DNA of 64,000 bases from Zygnema cylindricum (GCA_037447655.1 JBBHKE010002054.1:42574-106573); one strand, 5' to 3'; numbered from the stretch's first letter, positions 29,787-41,711 are shown. Notes: a model not told the origin generated them from the letters alone. Translations and numbers: made by a program.

Positions 29787-29812
29787 TGTACTGTACTGTA
29801 CAGTACAGTACA
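29787..29812. repeat. GTAC palindrome cluster 1
   Basis: A 26-bp perfect palindrome of TGTAC/GTACA units, inside 29774-29812, which holds seven GTAC cores. It lies about 1.35 kb upstream of the ABCF start codon. Confidence 0.9.
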
Positions 29813-30621
29813 ATAGAGTATGGAGGCCTCCTTGTATGGAGGCTTGTTCGATACCCATACTGTTCAGTCCTGCGATTTCGTCGCGCAAAACAGTCAAGCT
29901 GTGACTTCTCAACCTGGCGTGATCGAAGCCGTCTATCCCGATCGCCTTTATGTCAACTTTGGTCGATATGCTCAAAATGTATTGCACCTATGCGCAACTT
30001 TTGAACTCCGGGCAACGCGGAGGAAAAGATGTCGTTTATTGGCATACAGGGCCCCGTCGGCAAACAAAAGTTTCATCAACCCCAGAAAACCACCCTACGT
30101 GGCACGCCAATTGCGTTGTAACTGTCTACATACGTGTCGATCCGGGCTGGAGATCACAGTTTGCAGGTGGCCATTCAAAAAAGTGTATAAATTCAACACG
30201 TGTCCCCGATTTTCGGAAAATACACAAAAAGCGGCCTTTTTATCAAAAAAGCTGTCCTGGCCCATCAAAAACATCTGCCTCTAAATGCCACGTGTAGGCT
30301 AACGGTACGTTTTAATCTGGACCTTCAATTGCAACGAGAAAGTGGGGGGCTGTGCATAACAGTCGTGTATCGAGGTCAATCTCGACAGTCGATACGGAAC
30401 TTTCTTCACACAATATTTTGAGAGTTTTCGTATCGAAATCGATATTCACTACATTGTCCTAAGACTACAGTACAGTACTTTAGTGTCAACAAAAATCTAC
30501 ACCGTCAAAGCTTTACAATGGCGTAGCTGTCATGACGTCGTCACGGTTTAGATGACGGCAGTGATGGCAAACAACTTTTTCATTGTGCAAAGGTTTTCAG
30601 TTTAAAAGCCAGTCTTAACAC

Positions 30622-30824
30622 TACACCGCAAATCGTTATTAGACTAAAGAAATTATTAGAGTAAAGAAAAAAATAGAGTCATTCATTCAAATTTAGTGCC
30701 AGGAGACGTGGCAGATTATAGTCCATGTTCTTAAATAACGTAATTTGTTCTATTTAAGGTATCAATGTCAACATTTTGGGGTGCCGATATAGAGTACATA
30801 AAGCTAATAACGATTCACGGTGTA
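30622..30824. mobile_element. MITE family A, short copy (203 bp)
   Basis: It starts TACACCGCAAATCGTTATTAG and ends CTAATAACGATTCACGGTGTA. A further related terminus (TACACTGCTCATTGTTATTG) starts directly at its right edge, suggesting a neighbouring or nested copy. Confidence 0.7.
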
Positions 30825-32186
30825 CACTGCTCATTGTTATTGTCGTTAAGAGTTAAACAGTGTTAATGCGAAATCATAATATGTTTTGCTAATTTAGTGC
30901 AAGGAAATGTGGCATATTTCAGTCTACTCCCTTAGATATTGTTGCTAACATTATTGTGACCGAATTAATGTTATCCACTCTCATAAATATTGGCACTATA
31001 TATTAGTTACAGCGTTATAACCGTCATAACTTGAATCATTAAAAACTTTCTCAATACTTAATAAGCTTTCCTTCTAGTTTTCATTCAACGATTTATAATT
31101 GAAATGTACGTATATGTCGATCGTAACTGACGCATTAATCTGTCAAACATGCACAAAGGCTTAGGGGTGTGTGCCCATGTGCTAAATTAAGGGTTTTGTT
31201 ATGTCTGTAAAAGGTAAAGTCATGATGGGCGAAAGAGAGAGAAATCGGGGTAAGATATCAAAGATGAATGGAAGTATAATCATGACAGAGTAACATATAG
31301 AAGCAAAAGATAAAAGATAAAAGAGACAAGAGGAATACAAAAAAGGAGAAGCACAGGGGAGAAAATGTCTTCTCGTTATAATCAGTTAAATTTGAATATG
31401 CAAAATTAACAGATTAAGTACCAAGTATAACTCTACATTTAGAGTGGACGGGCTACACGACGTCCACAAAAGAATCGAAACCGCAAAGGACAAAAAAGGT
31501 ATTACTGGTGACGGCCAATGACAAAGTCGGTGGACGGAAAAGTTACGAACGAAAATAATATTTCGTAATAGGAATCTATAATGAAATAATCACTAATTTA
31601 CAGTGAATATTGTGAAAGTATAAAGTAAGCGTGAAAAGGTACGACGTATATAACCGTTGAATATAATATCCACTAAACCACGAGACAAAATAAGAACAAT
31701 GGTTACAAAGTGTGTCCGGATAGTAACAACGGTATCCGTACACAAAAACACAATTACATGAATCAACATTACACTGACGCGAAACAACAGTTCCGCATAA
31801 AAAATAACATGCGCACTAAAATACAACTAAAAGAAGTACATATCACTAAATACACAACTGGAATTTGTAAAAGGAACAATTAATAAAAGTACCACAGTAC
31901 ACCACAACGCACAGCGGAAGGCTCCAAGGATCTTCCCGTAGCAACAGCAGGCGCACACAGCAGTGACAGACAAGGTTGCACTTTATTACTCAAGAGAGGA
32001 TTACAAGATTCAGCGCTCGCTGCGAAGGTCTACTCAAAGAGTTTGTCTCGTACTACGTCTGTCTCACTATTTGAACTAACTAACTGCTAGTCAACCCAAT
32101 AATGTACAAATGTACACGTGGACCTTCGCAGTCAACCGAGATATATCCAATGTATCCTTCTAGAACTATACGGTTAAATCTACATT
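30825..32186. other. Intergenic, no gene seen
   Basis: AT-rich sequence with short poorly supported ORFs only. A GTGTGCCCATGT string near 31170 recurs near 2867 in repeat D. Confidence 0.4.
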
Positions 32187-32564
32187 CTGCGGCGTTGCTA
32201 TACCGCCACGCTGCGTTGCTATGCTGCGCTACGCTATTCTACTAAGTTGTTATACTGCTATGTTGCGCTGATCTGGAATCGCAGGTGCGCTGCTCTGCGA
32301 CCGCAACTATAGCAACCGAGTTTCTAGCCACTAAGTACCCAACCTTGTAACCCTGTTACAATGCCCCCCACTAAGGATTCAGCGTCCCGCTGAACTTTGT
32401 TTCCTGCGGCGTTGCTATACAGCCACGCTGCGTTGCTATACTGCATATTCTACTAAGTTGCTATGTTGCGCTGATCTAGAATCGCAGCTGCGCTGCTGTG
32501 CGAGCGCAACTATAGCAACCGAGTTTCTAGCCACTAAGTACCCAACCCTGTAACCTTGTTACAA
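32187..32564. repeat. Direct repeat pair, about 175 and 161 bp
   Basis: 32187-32361 and 32404-32564 are close copies, starting CTGCGGCGTTGCTATA and ending TAACC-TGTTACAA, with a small internal deletion in the second. Both are rich in short GCGTTGCTAT/GCTGCG steps. The 42-bp spacer contains CCCCCCACTAAGGATTCAG. It may be part of an LTR element end, but no partner is visible. Confidence 0.85.
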
Positions 32565-33971
32565 AATTGTACTTCAACAATGTCATCTTCTTGAAAATTA
32601 AATGCTTCACCGAAAAATCTTATGGCGTACAAAGAAAGTGTAAAGCCAAAGTACAATTTACCTCAATTTGAAACTTATTATCATTTGGGTCTTCCCGATT
32701 TGAGCACACTGCCATATCGTGCCAACTAGTCATCAAACATAAACACAAATCGCCTTGAGAACGTTAATGTATCATCCGGCAACATACGTTTGCACATGTT
32801 TCGCATTACTTTAAACGTTTATGCACAAGGGAGAGTACACGCCATTTCTTATCATGCCCTTCGCCCGCGTGTAGGACGAAAATTTTGCGGGGGTCGCATA
32901 CATCCACTTTCATTCATATGTGATTTGCAAAAGTCTATGGTGTTGTCACCTCCCCCCTCTCTCCTCCATTACCACTCCCCTCTCCCTCTTTTAAAAAATG
33001 ACACGACAATATTAATATGAATGGAAATAATTCTTTAAAATAGTTTATTTGATTATCGTCGACCGTGTTTTAGTGACAGAAAGCGCAAAAAGAAAAGAAA
33101 AAAAAATCGGGCAACGATGGTGCAAGTTTTACAATTCACGACGTCAACGCTATCACGAACTAGCATGGCGTCACAATACACAAAAACATAAACATCTACG
33201 CCGCAAAATAATAATTATACAAAACCTCACAAAACATCGACGTCCACACTATTAAATGGTCACAAAGTTATATAGCGTCTACAACTTTCACACAATTAAT
33301 TAACTATTTTGTATTCGAACATTGGAAGACACTACAAATTACTAAGGAGAATCTTTTGTGAAAAACAAATTTGCATTGTTAAGTTACAGTTACATGGGTT
33401 CACACCCTAAGAATATAAGTGTAACACAACGTAGCTAGCTTACATGCTTTAAGAAAAATAAGTTAAAACTACCAATACATTACTACCCAAAGCCAACAAT
33501 CTCTAAGTCGATTTTGCAAATAATTCTCCGATTTCTCAGTGACTGCGACAAGTTTGAGAGTTGGAGAGAGAAGTTAGAGGTAGACTGCCTCGGCTTCTTT
33601 CTTTCTATTCAGACCTAGAAAATACTTAAAACCATTAATTTCTACACACCATTGGTTTAACATGACCGTTATTACACAAAAGGAACGCCAACACATGTGG
33701 GGCCAACCCTACCCGTTACACACGCTAGCTTAAACGTGTGCTACTAACGAGGAAATTGGTGATATTGGACAATATTGTCACAACTATGCAAATATTGAAA
33801 CAAATGAATCGAACACTTAGTCGTCAATTCCATTATACATATGAGTAGTGCAGGATAGGAAATTGTTTGGGCATGCTCAATAGATGATTTAGTTTGTAAG
33901 TTGTAGAATTCTAGCTAATAGAGAAGACTTTAAAAAATATATTGTTGTGTTTCCCCTACACTTGTTGTAAT
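32565..33971. other. Intergenic, no gene seen
   Basis: No conserved ORF or clear repeat. The last five bases (33967-33971, GTAAT) are the left target duplication of the copia element. Confidence 0.4.
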
Positions 33972-34532
33972 TGTTGACATTGATCAGACATTTCGGGTAA
34001 CTAGGAAGATTCCTAGACCACGTGCACCTAATCAGATTAACAAGATTCGCAGAAGCGACGAACTTAATTAATCACGAAGGTAAAAAAAGACAGAAGTTTA
34101 GATTAGGAGGGTAATGACATTCAGATGTAGCAAGGCATAGAATAGATAGTCGTTCAGAAAGTAGATTCCATTTAAAATAGAGGGAATACAATTATAACAA
34201 GGGGACAATGTCTTGTAATAAACTAATTATGAATGCTGAAAGCTGCCAAGCCTATTTTGTCTGTGAATGATATTGTCTGTCGTCTTGTTCTACTCTATTT
34301 ATTCTAAAGCAATCAAAGAGAGCTAAATAGCGGTCGAATGACTGGATGCCACGTGAACTAGCCTACAAACAATAATGCATCATGAAAACGTATGCACGTC
34401 TGTCTAGTACTTGATTTAATGTTCATGCTATATAATCAGTAATGATGCTATCACGATACGATTTCGTGGTACCAATGAAATCGTACGAATAGTTGCATGA
34501 AATAATCTCCAATAATCGCACTAAAACCAATA
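33972..34532 (-). repeat. Copia 3' LTR
   Basis: 561 bp. Element-strand ends are TATTG...CAACA. It pairs with 39332-39893. Confidence 0.9.
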
Positions 34533-35010
34533 CTCCCACATGATTCAAAGGGCGATAAAAAATTTCCGTTGACTAAGACTTCGTTTGACCGCGAAAGTTC
34601 ACGGAAATTATTTGCGGTACACTTTGATAAATCTTCATGACAAACGAACTAAAATCTTCCCCGTACATCTGTATAATTTAAACTTACGTGTGTCAATTCA
34701 AAAGCATGTAAGTTTCGTCGTAACGTTCACAATGTCGTCCGTACAAGACTGTTTGAAATTAATTTTGGCACCTGTCGCGTAAATTGGATGCCACGTACAA
34801 TATCACGACCGTTTCAATTTAACGGACCACCTGTAACCCTTTGATTCGATCCTGAAGAATTCAAAGCATGTGCGGCGGCTGCCAACGTGCAGATGCAGCC
34901 TCGTACATCAAACTCCAATCGCGTCGCTGCAGAGCGACGGTGGTCCTGCCGAAGGACCAAGTTCGGAAAAGTACTCCAAGTACGTTAGGCGCTTGCGCCT
35001 CCAACTCCTC

Positions 35011-35618
35011 CTATTTTCCTTTTTTGCTTTCCTTCGATGCGCTCAGATTAGCCTCCTCTCCTTCCTCCTTAGGGTTTGCTCCTTTCGCCTTAAAGAGTCC
35101 TGCTTTTCTTGCACAGAGTAGCAATTTTTCTTTTCCAATAGCCTTTGTTAGCAGGTCGGCTGCGTTCTCCTTGTCAATTATGTACTCATTTGCCACGGCC
35201 ACAGCAATTGTCGTGTTCCTAAAAAATTGGTATCGCATATCAATGTGCTTGGCCTTAGGATGGTTGATAGGGTTATTGATTCGAGTTAGGCAACTCTGGT
35301 TGTCTATATAAATGGTTGTCTTAGATTTTTGCACAAATCCTAGCTTTTTCAAAAATGCACTGAGCCATATAACCTCTTTACTGTGGCGGTGGCCGCCATG
35401 TATTCGGCCTCCATGGTTGATAATGCCACTGTTTTCTGGAGTTTGCTGCTCCAGCTCACGCTCCCATCGCCAATGTTCACCGAGTAACCTGTGGTTGATT
35501 TTCTGCTTGAAACATCCCCTCCCCAATCAGAGTCCGTGAATGCATGCATTTTTATGTTTTGTTGAGTTCCCCCAAGAGTTAGAGTGTAGTCGACTGTCTC
35601 CTTGAGGTATCCGAACAC
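35011..35618 (-). pseudogene. Copia RNase H remnant
   Basis: Two overlapping frames carry the domain: 35349-35618 with TDSDWGGD, SRKSTTGY and EAEYMA, and 35011-35526 with IYIDNQSC and KHIDMRYQF. The switch of frame between them marks a frameshift near 35370-35390. This is the C-terminal end of the copia polyprotein. Confidence 0.85.
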
Positions 35619-35960
35619 TCTTTTTGCTGCTAACCAATGTTGTTTCCTTGGCTTGTTTAGGAATCGACTGGCGATTTTAATGGCGGCGGCGATGTCCGGA
35701 TAGTGTAATTCATCGCATAGATGAGTGCTCCCACTGCTTCACGTTATGGAGCCTCAACATGCTCCTCTTGAATTTCGAGGTCGTCGATAGACTTCTCCCA
35801 TTGCTCCAGAGGTGAGGAGATGCCATTCGCATCCTGAAGTCAAAACCTGGTAAGTAGCTCTCCTATGTACTTTCTTTGACTGAGATGGATAGTCTTGTTC
35901 TCCCTATCTCTAATCACTTCAACGCCAAGTACATACTTAAGATCTCCTAAGTCTTTCATT

Positions 35961-36359
35961 TCAAAGGCTTGCGATAGCATCTGTAATATTTTTGCTATTT
36001 TTTTTTTTTTTTCTTAAGATCATCAGATTGTTTACATAGATTGCAATGATTATCTTGTTTTCTGGGTGATAATACACTGAGTGATCTGACTCAATCTTTA
36101 CAAATCCCTCTTCTTCCAAATATTCATCTATCTTTATATTCCATAATATGGGAGATTGCTTAAGGCCATAAAGGGCATTCGAGAGTTTGCAAACCTTATT
36201 GGGGTTCATTGGGTTCTCATACCCTTCTTGTTGGGTCATGTATAATTCCTCCTCGAGTTCTCCAAGGAGAAAAGTTGTTTTCACGTCCATCTGTTCGACT
36301 TCGAGGTCGAGGATGGCGGCAAGGGCAAGGAGTGCCCGTACTGAGGTAAATTTCACCAC
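35961..36359 (-). pseudogene. Copia reverse transcriptase remnant
   Basis: It shows QMDVKTTFLLGELEEELYM and LYGLKQSPILW, typical of the copia RT core. The catalytic YVDD box reads YVNN, so both metal-binding aspartates are replaced. The frame is lost after a run of 17 T on the + strand (35997-36013). Confidence 0.9.
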
Positions 36360-36512
36360 CGGTGGGAATGTCTCTTTGTAATCTACCCCCTCCTTTTGTG
36401 TGAACCTTTTCGCAACTAACCTTAATTTATAGGGTTGAATTGTGCCATATGCATTTCTTTTTATCTTTAAAGTCCACTTACTCTCAATGGGTTTTCTTCC
36501 CTCTGGCAGGTC

Positions 36513-37085
36513 TTACAATGTCCATGTGTCGTTCTTGAAAATGGAAGCCATCTCCTCATTCGCTGCGGCTTTCCACTTGTTTGAGTCTTCACCTGCGAGA
36601 GCGCTTTTGAGATTTGCTGGTTCCTCAACCTGTGCCATCCCAACAAACTTTTTCCTTGGAGCCTTTGATGTCTCCAACCAGTCACCAAACTTGTTAGGTG
36701 GGTTCCTAACCTGGCTCGGCCGGTCTGCTGGTTTTATCGAGTTTTTCTTCTTTTGCACCACTGCTTCCGCTGCTTTCTTAGTTGTGTCCCTCTTCTTTGA
36801 TGCTATGATCTCCTTGCGGATTTCAGTAGTCTCGAAATCTAACTCCTGTGTTTGTGCTTGCACTTGTTGAGGAGTCTTTGGTTCTGGGGGAGAATCATCT
36901 CTGTCCTCATCTGAGTCAACGTCTTGTGGCGGAACGTTTGATGTGTTAGGAAATATTGGCTTCACCTGCTCATCAAAGGTAAATGTCTCACCTCGTTGTG
37001 CACTTCCACCATTGGTGGACTGTGGTTTCTCACCAAATCTTACATCTCTGCTCATGATGATCGTCTTTGTGCTGTTGTTTAGCAC
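36513..37085 (-). pseudogene. Copia integrase-RT linker region
   Basis: Acidic, Pro- and Gln-rich linker followed by RNPPNKFGDWLE and KWKAAANEEMASIFKNDTWTL, which is the start of the copia RT domain. Continuous in itself, but out of frame with the neighbouring fragments. Confidence 0.8.
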
Positions 37086-37154
37086 TGTGTATGCTTTGCT
37101 GTGCTCGTCATACCCTAGGAACGTCCCTTCAATGGCCTTTGGTCATAGTTTCTC

Positions 37155-37649
37155 TCATTTGTTGTTGTGGTTAAAGACGTAGGCCCTGCTCCCAAACACT
37201 TTCAGGTGGGATAGGTTTGGTCTGAACCCGTTCCAATGCTCGAACGGTGTGGAGTTGTATAATGCTCGAGTGGGACATCTGTTGCGCAGGTACACGTCAG
37301 TGCTCAAGGCTTCCCCCCAATACCGCGACTTTGTATTGTGGACCACCATCATGCTTCTCGTCATCTCAAGAAGCGTACGGTTCATCTTTTTTGCAACGCC
37401 GTTTTGTTCGGGTGTCGCTGGCGCCGTCAAGCGGTGTTCAATTCCCTCAGTTGTGTGGAAATCCTTAAATTCATTTGAGAGGTACTCTCCACCTCTATCA
37501 CTTCGCAAACAAGTGATTGATGTGCCATGTTTCTTCTCAATTGCTGCCTTGTATATCTTAAACTGAGTGAAGAATTCGCTTTTGTGAGTCAACGGAAAAA
37601 TGTGTGTCATCCTGGTGAAGTCATCAATGAATGTTACAATGTGATTCAT
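37155..37649 (-). pseudogene. Copia integrase core remnant
   Basis: TFIDDFTR and RSDRGGEY give the first two acidic residues. At the expected spacing of 35 residues the third acidic residue (normally Glu in the NGVAE box) is Lys (NGVAKKMNRT). VFGSRAYV marks the integrase C-terminal side. Confidence 0.9.
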
Positions 37650-37721
37650 GCCACTGCATGATGGAACTTTCGCGGGTCCCTAAACGTCGGAGTGCACGAC
37701 CTCGAGTGGCCGACTAGCTCT

Positions 37722-39029
37722 TTAAGCACCTGCTTGTGGAAAAGGCAATCGATGGGCCTTTCTTTTCTCGCAACCGTGACATGGATTAGATGTGTCCTTG
37801 ACTGACGTGAGTCTAACCCCATGAGCCATGTTGCCTTTGACCATTTTCTTCATCCCCTCTGTGTGTAAGTGACCAAGTCTGCAATGCCACAGAAATTGGT
37901 TTGATAGGTTTTGAACCTTAGTTTCGGTGGTCACTTTTTCATTGGTGTTGACTTTTGTATCCTTCGTATCTGCAACAACTGATGAGTCTGCTGTGTGGTG
38001 CGTCAATCTCGTGGCGAGGGCAAAGGACTTCATCCTTGGGTTGCACTTGAGACGGTACATGGGATCTGCCATCCGTTCTCCTTCTGCAATTATTAGTCCC
38101 TCTCTCATTAGCTTGATCTTTCCTCCTTTTTGCCATACTGGAAAGATACCGCTATCATCGAATTGAGGGATAGAGTATAGGTTCCTCTTGAAATCTGGAA
38201 TATATAAAACATTTTTGATTGTGGGAAATGTCAGTTTTCCATCCACTAACGCCTCTATCTCAATTTCTCCTGTTCCCGTTGCAAGTGTGGAGTGATTGTC
38301 TCCCATGAAAATTCGAGATGGGGTTGATTGTTTGAAGTTCGTGAACCATTTGCGCCTGTAAGACATGTGTTCTGAGGCGCCTGTGTCGATCATCCAGTCG
38401 TTGGAGCCGATTGCGAGGGATGATGCCATCATCGCCTGTGAGTTCACTATCTCCTTCCCTTTCCCCTTGCCCCTTTTCAGTTTGGACTCATCCACCTTTC
38501 TATTCTGTTTGTCTTGAGCATATTTCCTGCACACTAAGATGAAGTGACCTGCTTTGTCACAATAAAAGCACTTTCTGTCATCCTTCTTATCACGATTTTG
38601 ACTGCCTCCTCTCTTGTCTCGGTTTTTGGTCCTGTTCCCAAACGCAAATGCAAAGCTTTCAGAGTTTATATCGCGATTCGTCATGACTTTCGTGTTGAAT
38701 TCATCCTTCAAGAGTGCCTCGACAACTTTGTTCCACTTCCATGTGACGACTTCTTTTTGATCCAACCAAGTGAGTATGGATTTGTACTCGATTGGGAGAG
38801 AAAGCATGAGAAGGGTTATTCTGGTGTCTGTGGGGAGGGTGAAACCGACAGCGTGGGCTTTGGCCAAGAGGTTGGCATAGTGAGAGGTGCAAGCCTCCAT
38901 AGATGTGCCATCTTGGTAGACAGTCGTCATGAGTGACTTTCCGAGCTTGATTTTTGTTGTTATACCTGATAGTTTGTGTGTCGCCTCTACGGATTCCCAA
39001 AACTCTGCTGAAAATTTGAGCCTCGTCAC
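37722..39029 (-). pseudogene. Copia gag, zinc knuckle and protease
   Basis: 435 codons open: the gag body, a CX2CX4HX4C zinc knuckle (CFYCDKAGHFILVC), the protease active site IDTGASEHM, and the pre-integrase zinc region (HCRLGHLH, CHGCEKRKAHRLPF). The N-terminal part of gag is separated from it by a tandem duplication. Confidence 0.93.
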
Positions 39030-39108
39030 ATTTCTCAGTTGATTATTTGCCAGCCCGCGAAAATTTGAGCCTCGTCACATTTCTCAGTTGATTATTTGCC
39101 AGCCCGCG
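39011..39108. repeat. 49-bp tandem duplication inside gag
   Basis: 39011-39059 is repeated perfectly at 39060-39108. As 49 is not a multiple of three, it shifts the gag frame. Confidence 0.97.
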
Positions 39109-39150
39109 AATCAAGCAGTTCTTGGCTCGAATCTCCCTCATGTCCCTGTC

Positions 39151-39351
39151 TTACATCGCCTTTGTCTCATCTGCTTTCACACTGTTTGCATCTGCAGGAA
39201 TTGGACGCGTCTCTGCTCGGGTAACGATTCCCAAGCAGCTCCTCTCCTCAAGGGCTGCCTCATCCCGACACCTCCACAATTGATTATTGGAACCTTCGAA
39301 CTTATCAAGGGCGCCTAGCGGGCCCATGACTTGTTGACCTTGATCAGACAT
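39151..39351 (-). pseudogene. Copia gag N-terminus
   Basis: It begins at the ATG inside the LTR and contains LDKFEGSNNQLWR, the usual start of copia gag. It ends at a TAA (39151-39153) about 40 bp before the duplicated segment. Confidence 0.8.
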
Positions 39352-39893
39352 TTCGGGTAACTAGGAAGATTGCTAAGACCACGTGCACCTAATCAGATTA
39401 ACAAGGTTCAAAGAAGCAACGAACTCAATAAATCACGAAGGTAGAAAAAGACAGAAGTTTAGATTGGGAGAGTAATGGCATTCTCATGTAGCAAGGCATA
39501 GAATAGATAGCCGTTGAGAAAGTAGATTCCATTTAAAATAGAGGGAATACAATTATAACAAGGGGACAATGTCCAATAATAAACTATTTCTGAATGCTGA
39601 AAGCTGCCAAGCCTATTTTGTTTGTGAATGATATTGTCCGTCGTCTTGTTCTACTATATTTATTCTAAAGCAAACAAAGAGAGCTGAATAGCGGTGGAAT
39701 GACTGGATGCCACGTGTACTAGCCTACAAGCAATAATATATCATGAAAACGTATGCACGTCTGTCCTGTATTTTATTTAATGTTCCTGCTATAAAATCGG
39801 TAATGATGCTGTCACGATACGATTTCGTGGTATCAATGAAATCGTACGAATAGCTGCACGAAATAATCGCCTAGAATCGCACTAAAAACAATA
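39332..39893 (-). repeat. Copia 5' LTR
   Basis: 562 bp, same ends as the other LTR. The gag-like ATG (39349-39351) falls inside the last 20 bp of the LTR, which is unusual. Confidence 0.9.
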
Positions 39894-39898
39894 GTAAT

Positions 39899-41466
39899 TG
39901 CCAAGATTTTAGGAATGAAGAAGAATTTTGAGAATCGGTCGCCTGATTTGTTCTCTTTTGGGAGTGTACGGTGGTTTAAGACAATCTTGGCCAATTCACA
40001 TAAATGACTTATATCCACAAACCAACATCCCCCCTCCCCCCCGCCTCACTCCCCCCTATCCCCTCCCCCAACCCTTCCATTTCTCTCCTCTCAATTCCAC
40101 AAAAACAAAGGCAGTCGCATCGGTATGCCCCACCAACTTTTTAAAACAAGCCTCTCCCCTCACTTTCCCCCCTCCCCCCTCGTGATTCCCCCCTCCCTCT
40201 CTCTCTAAGCGTGGCGTTTTTACGTGTGATTGGCCTCCGACCTCACCTCTTGTTTAAGGTAGCGAGTAATGACCGTGTTTGTCTTTTTGTGTACACATCA
40301 TAGTTTACGATCCATGTTTGACCCCTGCCTTCGTTGTTGGCTTTTCGGTTTTAAGGGTTTTTATACATTATTTTGAATTCTTTTAATCGTGAGACTATAA
40401 AAATCATGTCTGTTGTTTTTTACTTTTTTTGTTCGTGTGGTTTTTTTTTGTTAGATCGTCAAATGACAAAAAATAGTATTTGGTTTATATAAGGACTTTT
40501 GAACCATATCCATTTTACATGTTTGCACATTTTGACGATTCATTTGTTAGGAAATTTAACGAAAGTACCTTCACTTATTTTGGTTTGGCACTTGGCCCAT
40601 TTTGGAAAGTGTTGGATGTAAATGGCACTCTTATAACTTTCAATCTTGTAAACAACTGCTCAAACAATAAAACTTAATCTTTAAAATGCTCAAATTTTTC
40701 TTTAACCCTTAAATAGTTGTGCAAAATTCGGAATAACTGGCGCGAAATGAAAAGAACATGGTTATGCCTTTAGGAATGCTTTTTATTTTCTCTTTCTAGA
40801 AATCCTACCACCTACGCTCGCCCTTTTAAACTTTTCCTCCATAACTCTATTTTCCCAAAAGAAATCCTCTCCCTCAAATACTGTTGGGTAAATCCAATTT
40901 AAAGATTTAACTGTAGAATTCTAAGTTTAGGATCAAAGTTTTAAACTTTGAACTATGAATTTAAAACAATTATTTCTTGAACTCAGGTTAAAATTAGAAC
41001 TTGAGATCCAGAGCTCCAATACATGATTAGAGCTTCAATGTTATAATTTAAGACTTCGAGAACGAAATTCAGAGATCTAAATTTTGAACTATAAGTCTCA
41101 AAATTTTAATATCAAGCAGAAATTTGATGAGTTCCTGAACATATAGTTCTAAATATTCGACTTTTTTTCTAGCACATACGGTTTAAATTATCTTGTCCAT
41201 ATCCACAAAAATATGTTAGCGCTCAAACGATTGTATAAACTGTTTAACCGTTTAAACGTTTATATTACTGAACCGGGAAACGACAACACAGTTGGGCCAC
41301 TTAACGAATTTGTGCTATCAACATCAGTTTATGATTTTCGGTCAAAGGAGCACGCAGAGAGTTTTGACGCGTGTCATTTCCCGTTTCTCTGATAAAAGCG
41401 TTGGCACGTTCTTTCCAACCGCGTTTGTACGTCGCTGCGCTTAACGCGGGTACGTGATCAGCCATC
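39899..41466. other. Intergenic, upstream of L-arabinokinase
   Basis: No conserved ORF. C-rich tracts lie at 40027-40200 (CCCCCCTCCCC types). Degenerate AACTTGAGA/TTTGAACT repeats fill about 40890-41160. Confidence 0.4.
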
Positions 41467-41643
41467 GGTGTACGGTGGACATGAACAATTTACTGAAATT
41501 TCCCCAGGAACACCCCACGTCACGCAATTGCAAACTTTGTGTACGGAGTGATGAACTGTCGCTGTACGGTGGACGCGAATAATTTACTGAAATTTATCCA
41601 GAACACCCGCCACGTCATGCAGTTTCAAATGTGTGCACGGATC
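41467..41643. repeat. 94-bp tandem duplication in the arabinokinase promoter region
   Basis: 41467-41560 and 41561-41643 share GTACGGTGGAC, AATTTACTGAAATTT, CCACGTCA-GCA and the GTGTACGGA/GTGCACGGA end with moderate divergence. It lies 240-415 bp upstream of the probable start codon. Confidence 0.8.
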
Positions 41644-41689
41644 GCAGTTAGGAAACTTTCAATTATCAAGAAAACGCCAAAACGCGAAC

Positions 41690-41711
41690 TACAGTACAGT
41701 ACTGTACTGTA
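41690..41711. promoter_or_regulatory. GTAC palindrome cluster 2
   Basis: A perfect 22-bp palindrome of ACAGT/ACTGT units, extended to 41718; 41690-41718 holds five GTAC cores. It lies about 170 bp upstream of the arabinokinase ATG. GTAC is the core bound by SBP-box factors; a role here is inference. Confidence 0.6.

Larger units (their letters stand above)
33972..39893 (-). mobile_element. Ty1/copia LTR retrotransposon, inactive
   Basis: Two LTRs flank gag, protease, integrase, RT and RNase H in copia order on the - strand (integrase before RT). The 5-bp target duplication GTAAT is present at 33967-33971 and 39894-39898. A polypurine tract GTGGGAG (-) ends at 34533, right before the 3' LTR. 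No primer-binding site resembling initiator tRNA-Met was found after the 5' LTR. Reading frames are broken in several places and key catalytic residues are replaced, so the copy is dead. About 47 differences counted by eye between the LTRs (about 8%) point to an old insertion. Confidence 0.95.

Noticed and set aside
29820-30297. Overlapping + strand ORFs of 154 and 115 codons
   Set aside because: No recognisable motif, two frames open equally, next to MITE sequence; no exon structure.
33972-39893. Caulimovirus-like or gypsy-type origin of the retroelement
   Set aside because: The order gag-PR-IN-RT-RH, the IN and RT motifs and the GTGGGAG tract are those of Ty1/copia; no movement-protein or envelope-like ORF.
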